A stretch of DNA of 64,000 nt from contig CAXXKO010000004.1 in NCBI GenBank assembly GCA_963666705.2, positions 62,001 through 126,000 of the forward strand. The letters are read 5' to 3'. The stretch comes from G963666705 sp963666705. Its GTDB lineage: Bacteria; Pseudomonadota; Alphaproteobacteria; CADEGL01. This document shows positions 6,831-14,592 of the stretch, in pieces (position 1 is the stretch's first letter; every line of letters starts with the position of its first letter). Both the position numbers and the translations under genes were made by a program. The notes under the pieces were generated by a model. It saw only the letters and a program-made list of their open reading frames with translations. It had not been told where the DNA came from and made no database searches.

Positions 6831-9178
6831 TCGGCGGCCCGCCGCTCGCTCTCGAGCGCGCGGGCGCGCAGCTCCTCGATGCTCATGAGCACCCGCTCGG
6901 GCGTCGCCGGCGCGTCGAGAAGGGGGCTGAGGCCGCCCCCGGCAGCACTCGCGATGGCATCGCGCAGGGCGTGGAAGACCGAGATGGCGAGCATGACCGG
7001 TGGCTCGCCAACGGCCTTCGAGCGGTACAAAACGTCCTCGCGGTTGCGCCCTGACGCAAACAGGTGGACGCGGAAATCGGCCGGAAGGTCGCCACAGGCG
7101 GGGATCTTGTAGGTGGAGGGGCCGTGGGTCGTGAACCGGCCGTCCCCGTCCCAGCACACTTCCTCCATGGTCAGCCATCCCATGCCCTGGATGAAGCCGC
7201 CCTCCACCTGCCCGAGGTCGATGGCGGGGTTCAAGGACCGGCCCGCGTCCTGGAGGATATCGGCGCGAAGGAGCCGGTGCTCGCCCGTCAAGGTATCGAC
7301 GATGACCTCCGCGGCGGCGGCGCCATAGGCGAAATAGCGGTAGGGCCGGCCGCGCGCCGCTTCGCGGTCGAAATGGACGCCAGGCGTGCGGAAAAAGCCG
7401 GTCGCCGAGAGGGGGATGCGCCCGAGGTAGGCCGCCTTCACCAGCTCGGCGAAGGTGACCGACTTTCGACCGAGGCGCACCTTGCCCGCTCGGAAGACGA
7501 CCTCCCTTTCTGGAATGCCGTAATGCTCGGCGGCGAATGCGGTCAGCCGGTCCTTGAGCTTCATGGCCGCGTTCTGGGCCGCGGCGCCGTTCAAATCCGT
7601 GCTGACCGAGCCCGATGTGGCCATGGCGTTCGGCACCTTGCCCGTGCTGGTGGCCGTAATCTTGATATGCGTCACGTCGATCTGCAGCACCTCGGCGACG
7701 ATCTGGGCGACCTTCGTGAACAGGCCCTGGCCCATCTCGGTGCCGCCGTGATTGAGGTGCACGCTGCCGTCCGTATAGACGTGGATGAGCGCTCCACCCT
7801 GGTTCATGAAGGCCTTGGTGTAGGAGATGCCGAACTTGACGGGCGTGAGCGCCAAGCCCTTCTTGAGCACCGGGCTGGTCGCATTGAAGGCATCGACCGC
7901 CGCGCGCCGCGCGCGGTACTGGGCGCTCGCCTCGAGCTCGTCGAGCACCTCGGGGAGGACGTTGTCGGTCACCTTCTGGTGGTAGGGGGTCATGTTGCGC
8001 GGCCGCGCGCCATAGAGGTTGGCCCGGCGCACGTCGAGCGGGTCCTTGCCCAGGTAGCGTGCGATCTCGTCGATCACCAGCTCGATCGCCATCACCCCCT
8101 GGGGCCCGCCATAGCCGCGGAAGGCCGTGTTGGAGACCGTATTGGTCTTGCAGCGGTGGGAGGTGATGGCGACGTTGCCGAGATAGTAGGCGTTGTCGCA
8201 GTGGAACATGGCCCGGTCGTTGACGCCGGGCGAGAGGTCGGCCGAGAAGCCGCAGCGCGACGCCAGCTCGATCTCGATCCCCCGGATGCGGCCGGCCGCA
8301 TCGAAGCCGACCTCGTAGTCGATGCGGAAGTCGTGGCGCTTGCCGGTCATGATCATGTCGTCGTCGCGGCTCGCCCTGGCCTTCACCGCCCGGCCCGTGC
8401 GGCGCGCGAGCAGTGCCGCGATGACGGCGAAGAGCGCTGCTTGCGATTCCTTGCCACCAAAGCCGCCGCCCATGCGCCGGACCTCGACGACCACGGCGCT
8501 GTCGGCGAGGCCGAGCGCCTTGGCCACCGCGTGCTGGACCTGGGTCGGGTGCTGGGTCGAGCCGAGGATCAGCATGTCCCCGTCCTCACCGGGGATGGCC
8601 ACGCTGATCTGACCTTCGAGGTAGAAATGATCCTGCCCGCCCGTCCGCAGGCGCCCGGCGAGGCGGTGGCGGGACCGGTCGATGGCCCGGCGCGCGTCGC
8701 CCCGCGCCATGCGGTAGGGCGGCAGCACGAAGGCCTGGCGCTCGAGCGCCTCGTCGATGGTGAGGATGGGATCCTCCGGCGCGTAGCGTACGCGCGCGAG
8801 ACGGGCCGCCCGCCGCGCCAGCCCGACCGTCTCGGCACCGACGGCGAAGAGGCATTGGCCGGCGAACTGGACCAGGTCCTCGGCGAAGATGGGCTCGTCC
8901 GCGATGATGACCCCGATGTCGTTCACGCCCGGCACGTCCGCGGCCGTTATGACGGCGACGACGCCGGGCGCCGCGCGGACCGCCTCCAAATCCATCTCCA
9001 GGATGCGGCCATGGGCGATTCCGCTGATGCCGAAGGCGGCATGGAGAAGCCCTTCGGGCTCGGCAAGGTCGTCGACGTAGAGCGCCTCGCCCGTCGCGTG
9101 CTTGAGGGCGCTGTCATGGGCCAGCGGCGCGTGCACGCCGCCCTGGATGGCGCGCGCCGCACCCCTGCGTGGCGTCAC
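6827..9178 (-). CDS. xdhB: Xanthine dehydrogenase-type molybdenum hydroxylase, molybdopterin-binding subunit
   Basis: A 783-residue large subunit that binds the molybdenum cofactor and the substrate. Family motifs are clear: GGGFGGKE, FRGYGGPQG, the MGQGLFTKVAQ segment, and the near-C-terminal KAVGEPPVML with the active-site Glu. The start is the GTG at 9178, which overlaps the xdhA stop codon (GTGA). The open frame runs on upstream as antisense-free noise within xdhA, so longer starts are rejected. The sequence is XdhB-like, but purine specificity is not proven; in a Rieske/nitrilase operon it may hydroxylate another N-heterocycle. Confidence 0.93.
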   Translation of the reverse strand: MTPRRGAARAIQGGVHAPLAHDSALKHATGEALYVDDLAEPEGLLHAAFGISGIAHGRILEMDLEAVRAAPGVVAVITAADVPGVNDIGVIIADEPIFAEDLVQFAGQCLFAVGAETVGLARRAARLARVRYAPEDPILTIDEALERQAFVLPPYRMARGDARRAIDRSRHRLAGRLRTGGQDHFYLEGQISVAIPGEDGDMLILGSTQHPTQVQHAVAKALGLADSAVVVEVRRMGGGFGGKESQAALFAVIAALLARRTGRAVKARASRDDDMIMTGKRHDFRIDYEVGFDAAGRIRGIEIELASRCGFSADLSPGVNDRAMFHCDNAYYLGNVAITSHRCKTNTVSNTAFRGYGGPQGVMAIELVIDEIARYLGKDPLDVRRANLYGARPRNMTPYHQKVTDNVLPEVLDELEASAQYRARRAAVDAFNATSPVLKKGLALTPVKFGISYTKAFMNQGGALIHVYTDGSVHLNHGGTEMGQGLFTKVAQIVAEVLQIDVTHIKITATSTGKVPNAMATSGSVSTDLNGAAAQNAAMKLKDRLTAFAAEHYGIPEREVVFRAGKVRLGRKSVTFAELVKAAYLGRIPLSATGFFRTPGVHFDREAARGRPYRYFAYGAAAAEVIVDTLTGEHRLLRADILQDAGRSLNPAIDLGQVEGGFIQGMGWLTMEEVCWDGDGRFTTHGPSTYKIPACGDLPADFRVHLFASGRNREDVLYRSKAVGEPPVMLAISVFHALRDAIASAAGGGLSPLLDAPATPERVLMSIEELRARALESERRAAE

Positions 9179-10653
9179 GCCGGCCTCCCATAAAGGGCGA
9201 GGTTCATGTCCCCACCCTGGCCGGTCGACTCCATCCAGAATTTGCGCACCAGGTTGCGGGCCACCAGCATGCGGTAGGCCCCGCTCCCCCGCATGTCCGA
9301 GATGGGCCGGAAGTCGGCTCCGAGGGCCTGGGCCGCATCCTCGATGGCCGCCGCATTCCAGGCCCGGCCCAGCAGCGCGCGCTCGCACGCCGCCGCCCGC
9401 TTGGGCATCGCCGCCATGCCGCCATAGGCGATGCGAACATCGCGCACCCGGTCGCCGTCGAGCCGCAAGGAGAAAGCCGCGCACACGGTGGAAATATCCT
9501 GATCGAAGCGCTTGGAGACCTTGTAGGCGGCGAAGTGCCGCGCCGCCGTGGCCCGCGGGACATGCAGCCGCTCGATGAATTCGCCCCGCCGCAACGCCGT
9601 CCGCCGGTAGCCGAGGAAGAAGCCATCGAGCGGCACCTCGCGGACGGCGCCGCCCTTGCGCAGGACGACCGTCGCGTCGAGCGCGATCAAGGCCGGCAGG
9701 GTGTCGCCGATGGGCGAGGCGGTGGCCAGGTTGCCGGCCATGGTCCCGAGGTTGCGGATCTGCGCCGAGCCCAAGCGCCGGATCAGCTCGCCGAACGCCG
9801 GATACTCGCGCGCCAGCGCCGTCATCATGTCCGTGTAGGTGACCGCCGCGCCGACCTCCAGGCGCCCGCGCGCCCGCCGCAGGGTCGCGAGTTCCCGCAC
9901 CCCGCCCGTGTATATGACGGTCTCGAGGTCCCGGTGCTCCTTCGTGACCCACAGGCCGACATCCGTCCCGCCCGCCAGGATGCAGGCATCGGGATGCCGC
10001 CGTACCAGGCGCGCCAGGTCGTCGAGAGTGGCCGGCGCCAGGAAGCGCTTGCCGTGCGACGCGTAGCTGGATGCCGCCGTCCGCCTGAGGGACCGCAGCA
10101 GGTGCGCGGTCTTCTTCCCGCCTGCATCGAAGGTGTCGGGCGCGTGGCCCATTGAGGCCGCCGCCTCCAGGATCGACCGGTAGCCGGTGCAGCGGCAGAG
10201 GTTGCCGGCGAGCGCGTCGTCGAGGGCCGCGCGGGTGGGCGCAGCCCTCGACTTGCCGAAGGCGAAGAGCGACATGACGATGCCGGGTGTGCAGAACCCG
10301 CACTGGGAGGCGTGCGCCGCCACCATGGCGCGCTGGACCGGGTGCGGGCCGCCCTCCGCCGCCCTCAGGCTTTCGATGGTGACGAGCGCCTTGCCGTTCA
10401 ACACCGGCACGAGCATGAGGCAGGCATTGACGGCGCGGTAGCGGACGCCGCGGCCGGAAAGCTCGCCGAGTGCGACGGTGCAGGCGCCGCAATCCCCTTC
10501 GGCGCAGCCCTCCTTGGTGCCCGTCCGGCGCTCGCCCTCACGCAGATAGTCGAGGACCGTGGTATTGGGATCGACGCCCGCGAGCGTCCTCACCGCGCCA
10601 TCGAGCACGAACCGGATGGCGTCCGCGGCGGCGGGTGAGGGTCCTCGCGGCAT
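9175..10653 (-). CDS. xdhA: Xanthine dehydrogenase-type small subunit (2Fe-2S and FAD domains)
   Basis: A 492-residue subunit that transfers electrons from the molybdenum site to NAD. The plant-type [2Fe-2S] cluster ligands are Cys50, Cys55, Cys58 and Cys78. The second cluster uses Cys118/Cys121 (CGFCTPG) and Cys153/Cys155 (NLCRCTGYR). Residues from about 180 onward form the FAD-binding and CODH-type C-terminal domains (ILAGGTDVGLWVTKE, NLGTMAGNLATASPIGD). It starts at the ATG at 10653, seven bases after the DUF3830 gene, and overlaps xdhB. The fused Fe-S plus FAD organisation is that of bacterial XdhA. Confidence 0.93.
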   Translation of the reverse strand: MPRGPSPAAADAIRFVLDGAVRTLAGVDPNTTVLDYLREGERRTGTKEGCAEGDCGACTVALGELSGRGVRYRAVNACLMLVPVLNGKALVTIESLRAAEGGPHPVQRAMVAAHASQCGFCTPGIVMSLFAFGKSRAAPTRAALDDALAGNLCRCTGYRSILEAAASMGHAPDTFDAGGKKTAHLLRSLRRTAASSYASHGKRFLAPATLDDLARLVRRHPDACILAGGTDVGLWVTKEHRDLETVIYTGGVRELATLRRARGRLEVGAAVTYTDMMTALAREYPAFGELIRRLGSAQIRNLGTMAGNLATASPIGDTLPALIALDATVVLRKGGAVREVPLDGFFLGYRRTALRRGEFIERLHVPRATAARHFAAYKVSKRFDQDISTVCAAFSLRLDGDRVRDVRIAYGGMAAMPKRAAACERALLGRAWNAAAIEDAAQALGADFRPISDMRGSGAYRMLVARNLVRKFWMESTGQGGDMNLALYGRPA

Positions 10654-10660
10654 GGGGCGG

Positions 10661-11146
10661 TCAGCCACCCGTACCGGGGGCGTGGCCGATCTCGAGCGTC
10701 TTGGCGCCCGAGTAGCGGATGTCGGCGCACTCGGCGGCGAAGGCCGCGAGGTTCTCGCGCATCCGCCCGAAAATGTTGCACGGGGTCCAGCCGAGGGGGC
10801 CGAACACCCGCCCACCATCGCCGTAGAACATGCCGATCTCCCACAGCTCGTCGGTGAGGCCATACATCATGTTCTCGGACTGATGGAACCACAGGCAGTC
10901 GCCGGCCGCGGGGATCACGGTCTGGTTCTCGGCCGGAATGTTCGGGCCATCGAAGTTGCGGGCCGATTCGGGCAGGCCGACCATGATCTCAGGGCCCGCG
11001 AACATGGCATGGAGGCAGGTGACCTGGACCGGCGCGGCGAGCGCCGGCCACAGGGTCTCGCAAGTGACTGGCGCGTTGGTCCGGTTGAGGTCCACGAGGC
11101 CCTCGACGCCCGAATCCACGTAACGGAAGTAGAGCCGATCAGCCAT
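10661..11146 (-). CDS. DUF3830 family protein (cyclophilin-like fold)
   Basis: A 161-residue protein recognised as DUF3830, a small family with a predicted cyclophilin-like fold and no established activity. Typical blocks are AENQTVIPAAGDCLWFH, NMMYGLTDELWEIGMFYG and a C-terminal IFGRMRENLAAFAAECADIR. The ATG at 11146 is preferred over one 15 bases upstream because AAGGAGG is correctly spaced before it. It is the first gene of the operon that continues into xdhA, so its function is probably tied to the molybdenum hydroxylase pathway. This is inference from context. Confidence 0.78.
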   Translation of the reverse strand: MADRLYFRYVDSGVEGLVDLNRTNAPVTCETLWPALAAPVQVTCLHAMFAGPEIMVGLPESARNFDGPNIPAENQTVIPAAGDCLWFHQSENMMYGLTDELWEIGMFYGDGGRVFGPLGWTPCNIFGRMRENLAAFAAECADIRYSGAKTLEIGHAPGTGG

Positions 11147-11174
11147 GCTGGCCTCCTTCATGCGGGGAACGGGC

Positions 11175-11248
11175 TGGAGCGGGCGAGGGGAATCGAACCC
11201 CCGTCTTAAGCTTGGGAAGCTCCTGCTCTGCCATTGAGCTACGCCCGC
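11175..11248 (-). tRNA. tRNA-Gly (anticodon CCC)
   Basis: A 74-nt cloverleaf with encoded CCA. The acceptor GCGGGCG pairs with CGCCCGC, the T-arm is GGGGTTCGATTCCCC, and the anticodon loop TTCCCAA gives anticodon CCC. The first anticodon-stem pair is a G-A mismatch and the second is a G-T pair; the rest fits. It closely resembles the E. coli tRNA-Gly(CCC). Confidence 0.93.
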
Positions 11249-11259
11249 GCCGGGGAGCG

Positions 11260-11287
11260 ATTATAGGGCAGGCGCCGGCCCCGGCAA
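11260..11287 (-). promoter_or_regulatory. Probable promoter of tRNA-Gly
   Basis: On the minus strand a TTGCCG -35 box (11287-11282) is followed after 16 bases by a perfect TATAAT -10 box (11265-11260). This ends 11 bases before the mature tRNA 5' end, a spacing that fits a strong housekeeping promoter. Confidence 0.6.
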
Positions 11288-11310
11288 GGCGGGTCGGCCG
11301 GCGCACCCAA

Positions 11311-12237
11311 TCATCGCTCGAGGCAGTCGCGCAGGTCCCTTGCGAGGGCTCGCATGAGCGTGAAGTAGGCGTCCGGCTCCGGCGGGATGCCGATGCCGAG
11401 GGGGTCGATGAGGCCGATGCGGGCGCCGCTGCCCTCGACCACCGTCTCGGCGAGGGCGGGGCGGAACTGGGGCTCGGCGAAGACGCAGCGGACGCCGGCG
11501 GCGGCGATGTGGGCGCGGACCTCTGTCAGCCGCCTCGCGCCAGGCGGGCGCTCCGGGCTGACGGCGAGCGCACCGACTGCATTGAGGCCGTAGCGCGCCG
11601 CGAAGCCCGGAAAGGCGTCGTGGAAGACAACGAAAGGCACGTCCGCCACGGGGGCGAGATGCCGCGCCAATTCCGTGTCCAGCGCGGCCAGCCGCCGTAG
11701 CAGCGCCCGGGCGTTCTCGTCGTAGCGGGCGGCGTTGTCCGGATCGAGGCGGCCTAGCGCCCGTGCCGCCGCCCGGACGATCCCCGCGGCATTGCCGGGG
11801 TCGAGCCAGATATGCGGATTGTAGGCGCCGTGGCCAAGGCCGTCTTCGTCCGCCGCGCCCGCATCGGCCCAGATGCCGCCTGCGCGCAGGGGGTGGCGGG
11901 TGACGCCATCGGCCTCGGCGAGGGTGACCACCCGCGTCCCGTCGCCGAGTGCGCGCAACGGCCTCTCCAGAAACCCCTCGAGCCCACCGCCGACCCGGAA
12001 GACGATGTCCGCCCCGGCGAGCAGTCGGGCCTCGGATGGGCGCAGCACGCGGACGTGGGGCGAAGCGCCGCTCTCGATCAGCAGGCTCGGCATACCCACC
12101 CCGGCCATTACGCCCGCGACCAGGCTATGGACCGGCGCCAGGGTGACCACGACCTCGGGCGCGGCGAGCGTCGGTCGGGCGCCGACGGCCGCCAGCGCCG
12201 TCAGCGCAAGAAGAAGCGCGCGCAGAGCCACGGTCAC
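11311..12237 (-). CDS. znuA: Zinc ABC transporter, periplasmic zinc-binding protein
   Basis: A cluster A-I metal-binding protein that delivers zinc to ZnuB. Starting at the GTG at 12237 it has 308 residues and an N-terminal signal peptide (ALRALLLALTALAAVGA) that would be cleaved near residues 25-26. Zinc ligands are His37 (APVHSLVA), His142 (NPHIWLDP) and His206 (VFHDAF). The usual His/Asp-rich loop is short here (EDGLGHGAYN). An in-frame ATG at 12297 exists, but it has no ribosome site and would put 20 charged residues before the signal peptide. The gene diverges from zur over a Zur box. Confidence 0.9.
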   Translation of the reverse strand: MTVALRALLLALTALAAVGARPTLAAPEVVVTLAPVHSLVAGVMAGVGMPSLLIESGASPHVRVLRPSEARLLAGADIVFRVGGGLEGFLERPLRALGDGTRVVTLAEADGVTRHPLRAGGIWADAGAADEDGLGHGAYNPHIWLDPGNAAGIVRAAARALGRLDPDNAARYDENARALLRRLAALDTELARHLAPVADVPFVVFHDAFPGFAARYGLNAVGALAVSPERPPGARRLTEVRAHIAAAGVRCVFAEPQFRPALAETVVEGSGARIGLIDPLGIGIPPEPDAYFTLMRALARDLRDCLER

Positions 12238-12310
12238 TGATTTTGACGCGCCGGGCAGATCTTCTCGCCTCCCGCACGGCCTTTCAAGGCATGACATGGA
12301 TCCATGGATA

Positions 12311-12330
12311 ATGATATATTATAACATCAC
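12311..12330. promoter_or_regulatory. Zur box between znuA and zur
   Basis: The imperfect palindrome ATGATATATTATAACATCAC lies in the AT-rich gap between the divergent znuA and zur genes. Its TGAT...ATCA ends and central TTATAACAT match the pattern known for alphaproteobacterial Zur operators. A single operator here could repress both znuA and zur-znuC-znuB when zinc is sufficient. Confidence 0.7.
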
Positions 12331-12356
12331 AGTTGGAATCAACCAGAGAGGCCGGC

Positions 12357-12872
12357 ATGACCGACGGGCGGGTGTTGCACGGGTTCCAGGCGCGGCGTCA
12401 CGACCATGCGGCCTGCGTCGATCGGGCGGTCGAGGCGGCGCGCGGCATGTGCGAGCGGCGGGGCCTGCGCCTCACGGCGCTGCGCCGGCGGGTGCTCGAG
12501 CTGGTGTGGAGCGGCCACGGCCCCATGCGCGCCTACGACATCCTCGACAGGCTGCGCGAGGAGCGGCGGAGCGCCGCGCCGCCCACGGTATACCGGGCGC
12601 TCGACTTCCTGGTGGAGGCAGGCCTCGCCCACCGCATCGAATCCCTGAACGCCTATGTGGGCTGCGGCGCGCCGGGGCGGGACCATGTGGGGCAGTTCCT
12701 CATCTGCCGGACTTGCGATTCCGTTGCCGAGCTGGACGACCGGGACATCTCCCGGACCCTGGCGGACCGCACGCGCGCGCTCGGCTTCCAGCTCGAGAGC
12801 TCGACGATCGAGATCCGCGGCCTGTGCCCCGCCTGCCAGGCGAGCGCGGGGGAGGCGGCCTATGCCGGCTGA
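12357..12872 (+). CDS. zur: Zur, Fur-family zinc uptake regulator
   Basis: A 171-residue Fur-family repressor. The N-terminal winged helix includes GLRLTALRRRVLELVW and PPTVYRALDFLVEAGLAHRI. The C-terminal domain has two CxxC pairs, CRTC and CPAC, that form the structural zinc site, plus a GRDHVGQFLICRTC metal/dimer segment. It is assigned as Zur rather than Fur because it is followed by znuC and znuB with a 11-base overlap and faces znuA over a Zur-like palindrome. The start is the ATG at 12357; a TTG 24 bases upstream is less likely. Confidence 0.9.
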   Translation: MTDGRVLHGFQARRHDHAACVDRAVEAARGMCERRGLRLTALRRRVLELVWSGHGPMRAYDILDRLREERRSAAPPTVYRALDFLVEAGLAHRIESLNAYVGCGAPGRDHVGQFLICRTCDSVAELDDRDISRTLADRTRALGFQLESSTIEIRGLCPACQASAGEAAYAG

Positions 12873-13662
12873 CGCGCTGGAGGGTAAGACGGTCCTGACG
12901 CTCGAGGGCGTCGCCGCCAGCTTCGGTGGGGAGACGGTCCTCGCAGGCGTGGACCTGGAGGTTCGCGGGGGCGAGATCGTCACGCTCATCGGGCCCAACG
13001 GCTCGGGCAAGACGACGCTCGCCCGCCTTGCCCTCGGCCTCGTCGCGCCTGCCGCCGGCACGGTTCATAGGGCGCCCGGCCTCAAAATCGGTTACGTGCC
13101 GCAGCGCTGGGCGATCGAGGAGACCTTGCCCATCACCGTGCGCCGGTTCCTCGCCCTCGCGGGAGTGGGGGTCGCGGCGGCCGCGCGGGACGCGCTTGCC
13201 GAGGTCGGCGCGGCCCAGGTGCTCGACACCCCCCTGCAGGGCCTCTCGGGTGGCGAGGCGCGCCGCGTCCTCCTGGCCCGCGCACTCCTGCGCGAGCCCG
13301 ACCTCCTGGTCCTCGACGAGCCCATGGCCGGGGTCGACCTCACGGGCCAAGCCGACCTCTACGATCTGATCCGCGCCATCCGCGACCGCAGGGGCTGCGC
13401 CGTCCTCCTGGTCTCCCACGATCTTCACCTGGTGATGGCGGCGACCGACCGGGTGGTGTGCCTCAACCACCATGTCTGCTGCAGCGGCACGCCCGAGGCG
13501 GTGAGCCGCAATCCCGAATACCTGGCCCTGTTCGGCCCCCGCCTCGCCGGTGCGCTCGCCCTCTACAGCCACGCCCACGACCACGACCACGACCTCTCGG
13601 GCCAGCCCGTCGAGCTGGCCGGCGGACCTGAGCACGGGCACGGCGGGCACACCCATGGATGA
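12862..13662 (+). CDS. znuC: Zinc ABC transporter, ATP-binding protein
   Basis: A 266-residue ABC ATPase of the metal-uptake (ZnuC/MntA) group. The Walker A motif GPNGSGKTT is at residues 44-52. The signature is LSGGEARRVLLARALL, Walker B is LLVLDEPMAGVD, and the switch His is in LLVSHDLHLV. A C-terminal His/Asp-rich tail (HAHDHDHD and HGHGGHTHG) is typical of zinc-transport members. It overlaps zur upstream and znuB downstream by a few bases, so the three genes are probably one transcript. Confidence 0.95.
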   Translation: MPADALEGKTVLTLEGVAASFGGETVLAGVDLEVRGGEIVTLIGPNGSGKTTLARLALGLVAPAAGTVHRAPGLKIGYVPQRWAIEETLPITVRRFLALAGVGVAAAARDALAEVGAAQVLDTPLQGLSGGEARRVLLARALLREPDLLVLDEPMAGVDLTGQADLYDLIRAIRDRRGCAVLLVSHDLHLVMAATDRVVCLNHHVCCSGTPEAVSRNPEYLALFGPRLAGALALYSHAHDHDHDLSGQPVELAGGPEHGHGGHTHG

Positions 13663-14479
13663 CTTCCTCCTGCGGGCACTCCTGGCCGGCCTCGGCCTCG
13701 CGGTCTTCACCGGCCCGCTCGGCGCCTTCGTGGTGTGGCGGCGGATGGCCTATTTCGGCGACACGCTGGCCCATTCGGGTCTCCTCGGGGTGGGCCTCGG
13801 CATCCTGATCGGCGTCGATCCCGGTCTCGGCATCATCGCCGCCTGTGTCGCCGTCGCCCTCCTGCTCGTGCTGTTGCGCGAGACCCAGCCGCTCGCCCAC
13901 GACACTCTCCTCGGCATCCTCGCCCACGGCACCCTGGCCCTCGGCCTGATCGCCATCGCCGTCCAGGAGACGGCGCGCATCGACCTCCTCTCCTACCTGT
14001 TCGGCGACATCCTCGCCGTAACCATGGCCGATATCTACGTGATCTACGGCGTCGGCGCCCTGGCCCTCGCGACCCTCGCATGGATCTGGCGGCCCCTCCT
14101 CGCCATCACCATCCACGAGGAGCTGGCCCGGGCCGAGGGGGTGCCGGTCCTACGCACCCGCATCGCTTTCATCCTGCTCATGGCGGTCGTGGTGGCGCTG
14201 GCCATGAAGCTGGTGGGTATCCTCCTCGTCACCGCCCTGCTGGTTATCCCGGCGGCGTCGGCGCGGCGCTTCGCGCGCACGCCCGAACAGATGGCGGTCT
14301 TGGCGAGCGCCGCCGGCTGTCTTGCGGTGGTGCTGGGTCTGGAGGGCTCGGTGCTCTGGGATTTGCCCGCGGGCCCCGCCATCGTCGCCGCTGCGCTCGC
14401 CGTCTTCGCTGTTACGGCCGCCGTGCCCTTGCCGGGCTGGCACCGCGCCCGCGGTCATCCGGCGCGCACGAAATTGTGA
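13655..14479 (+). CDS. znuB: Zinc ABC transporter, membrane permease
   Basis: A 274-residue ABC-3 family permease with about eight to nine hydrophobic helices. It has the family start pattern in which a cytoplasmic FVVWRRMAYFGDTLAHSGLLG segment follows the first helix. It overlaps the znuC stop codon by eight bases (ATGGATGA). Together with ZnuA and ZnuC it makes a complete zinc uptake system. Confidence 0.93.
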   Translation: MDDFLLRALLAGLGLAVFTGPLGAFVVWRRMAYFGDTLAHSGLLGVGLGILIGVDPGLGIIAACVAVALLLVLLRETQPLAHDTLLGILAHGTLALGLIAIAVQETARIDLLSYLFGDILAVTMADIYVIYGVGALALATLAWIWRPLLAITIHEELARAEGVPVLRTRIAFILLMAVVVALAMKLVGILLVTALLVIPAASARRFARTPEQMAVLASAAGCLAVVLGLEGSVLWDLPAGPAIVAAALAVFAVTAAVPLPGWHRARGHPARTKL

Positions 14480-14592
14480 CGACGGGCCAGGTCCCTGGCT
14501 ATTGTCCGGGGCAGGGTAGACCACTTAGATAATAGAGGATTGTAGTCCCCGCCGCGTCCGAGCCACGCTCGGCACCCGTCAACGGAGAGACC

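Noticed and set aside
4392..7112. A 906-codon open frame on the plus strand
   Set aside because: It is antisense to the Rieske oxygenase, xdhC and part of xdhB, which are recognisable. The composition is shadow-like.
14502..14530. Promoter for the radical SAM gene
   Set aside because: TTGTCC and TTAGAT with 17-base spacing are only weakly like consensus; transcription from the zinc operon is equally possible.
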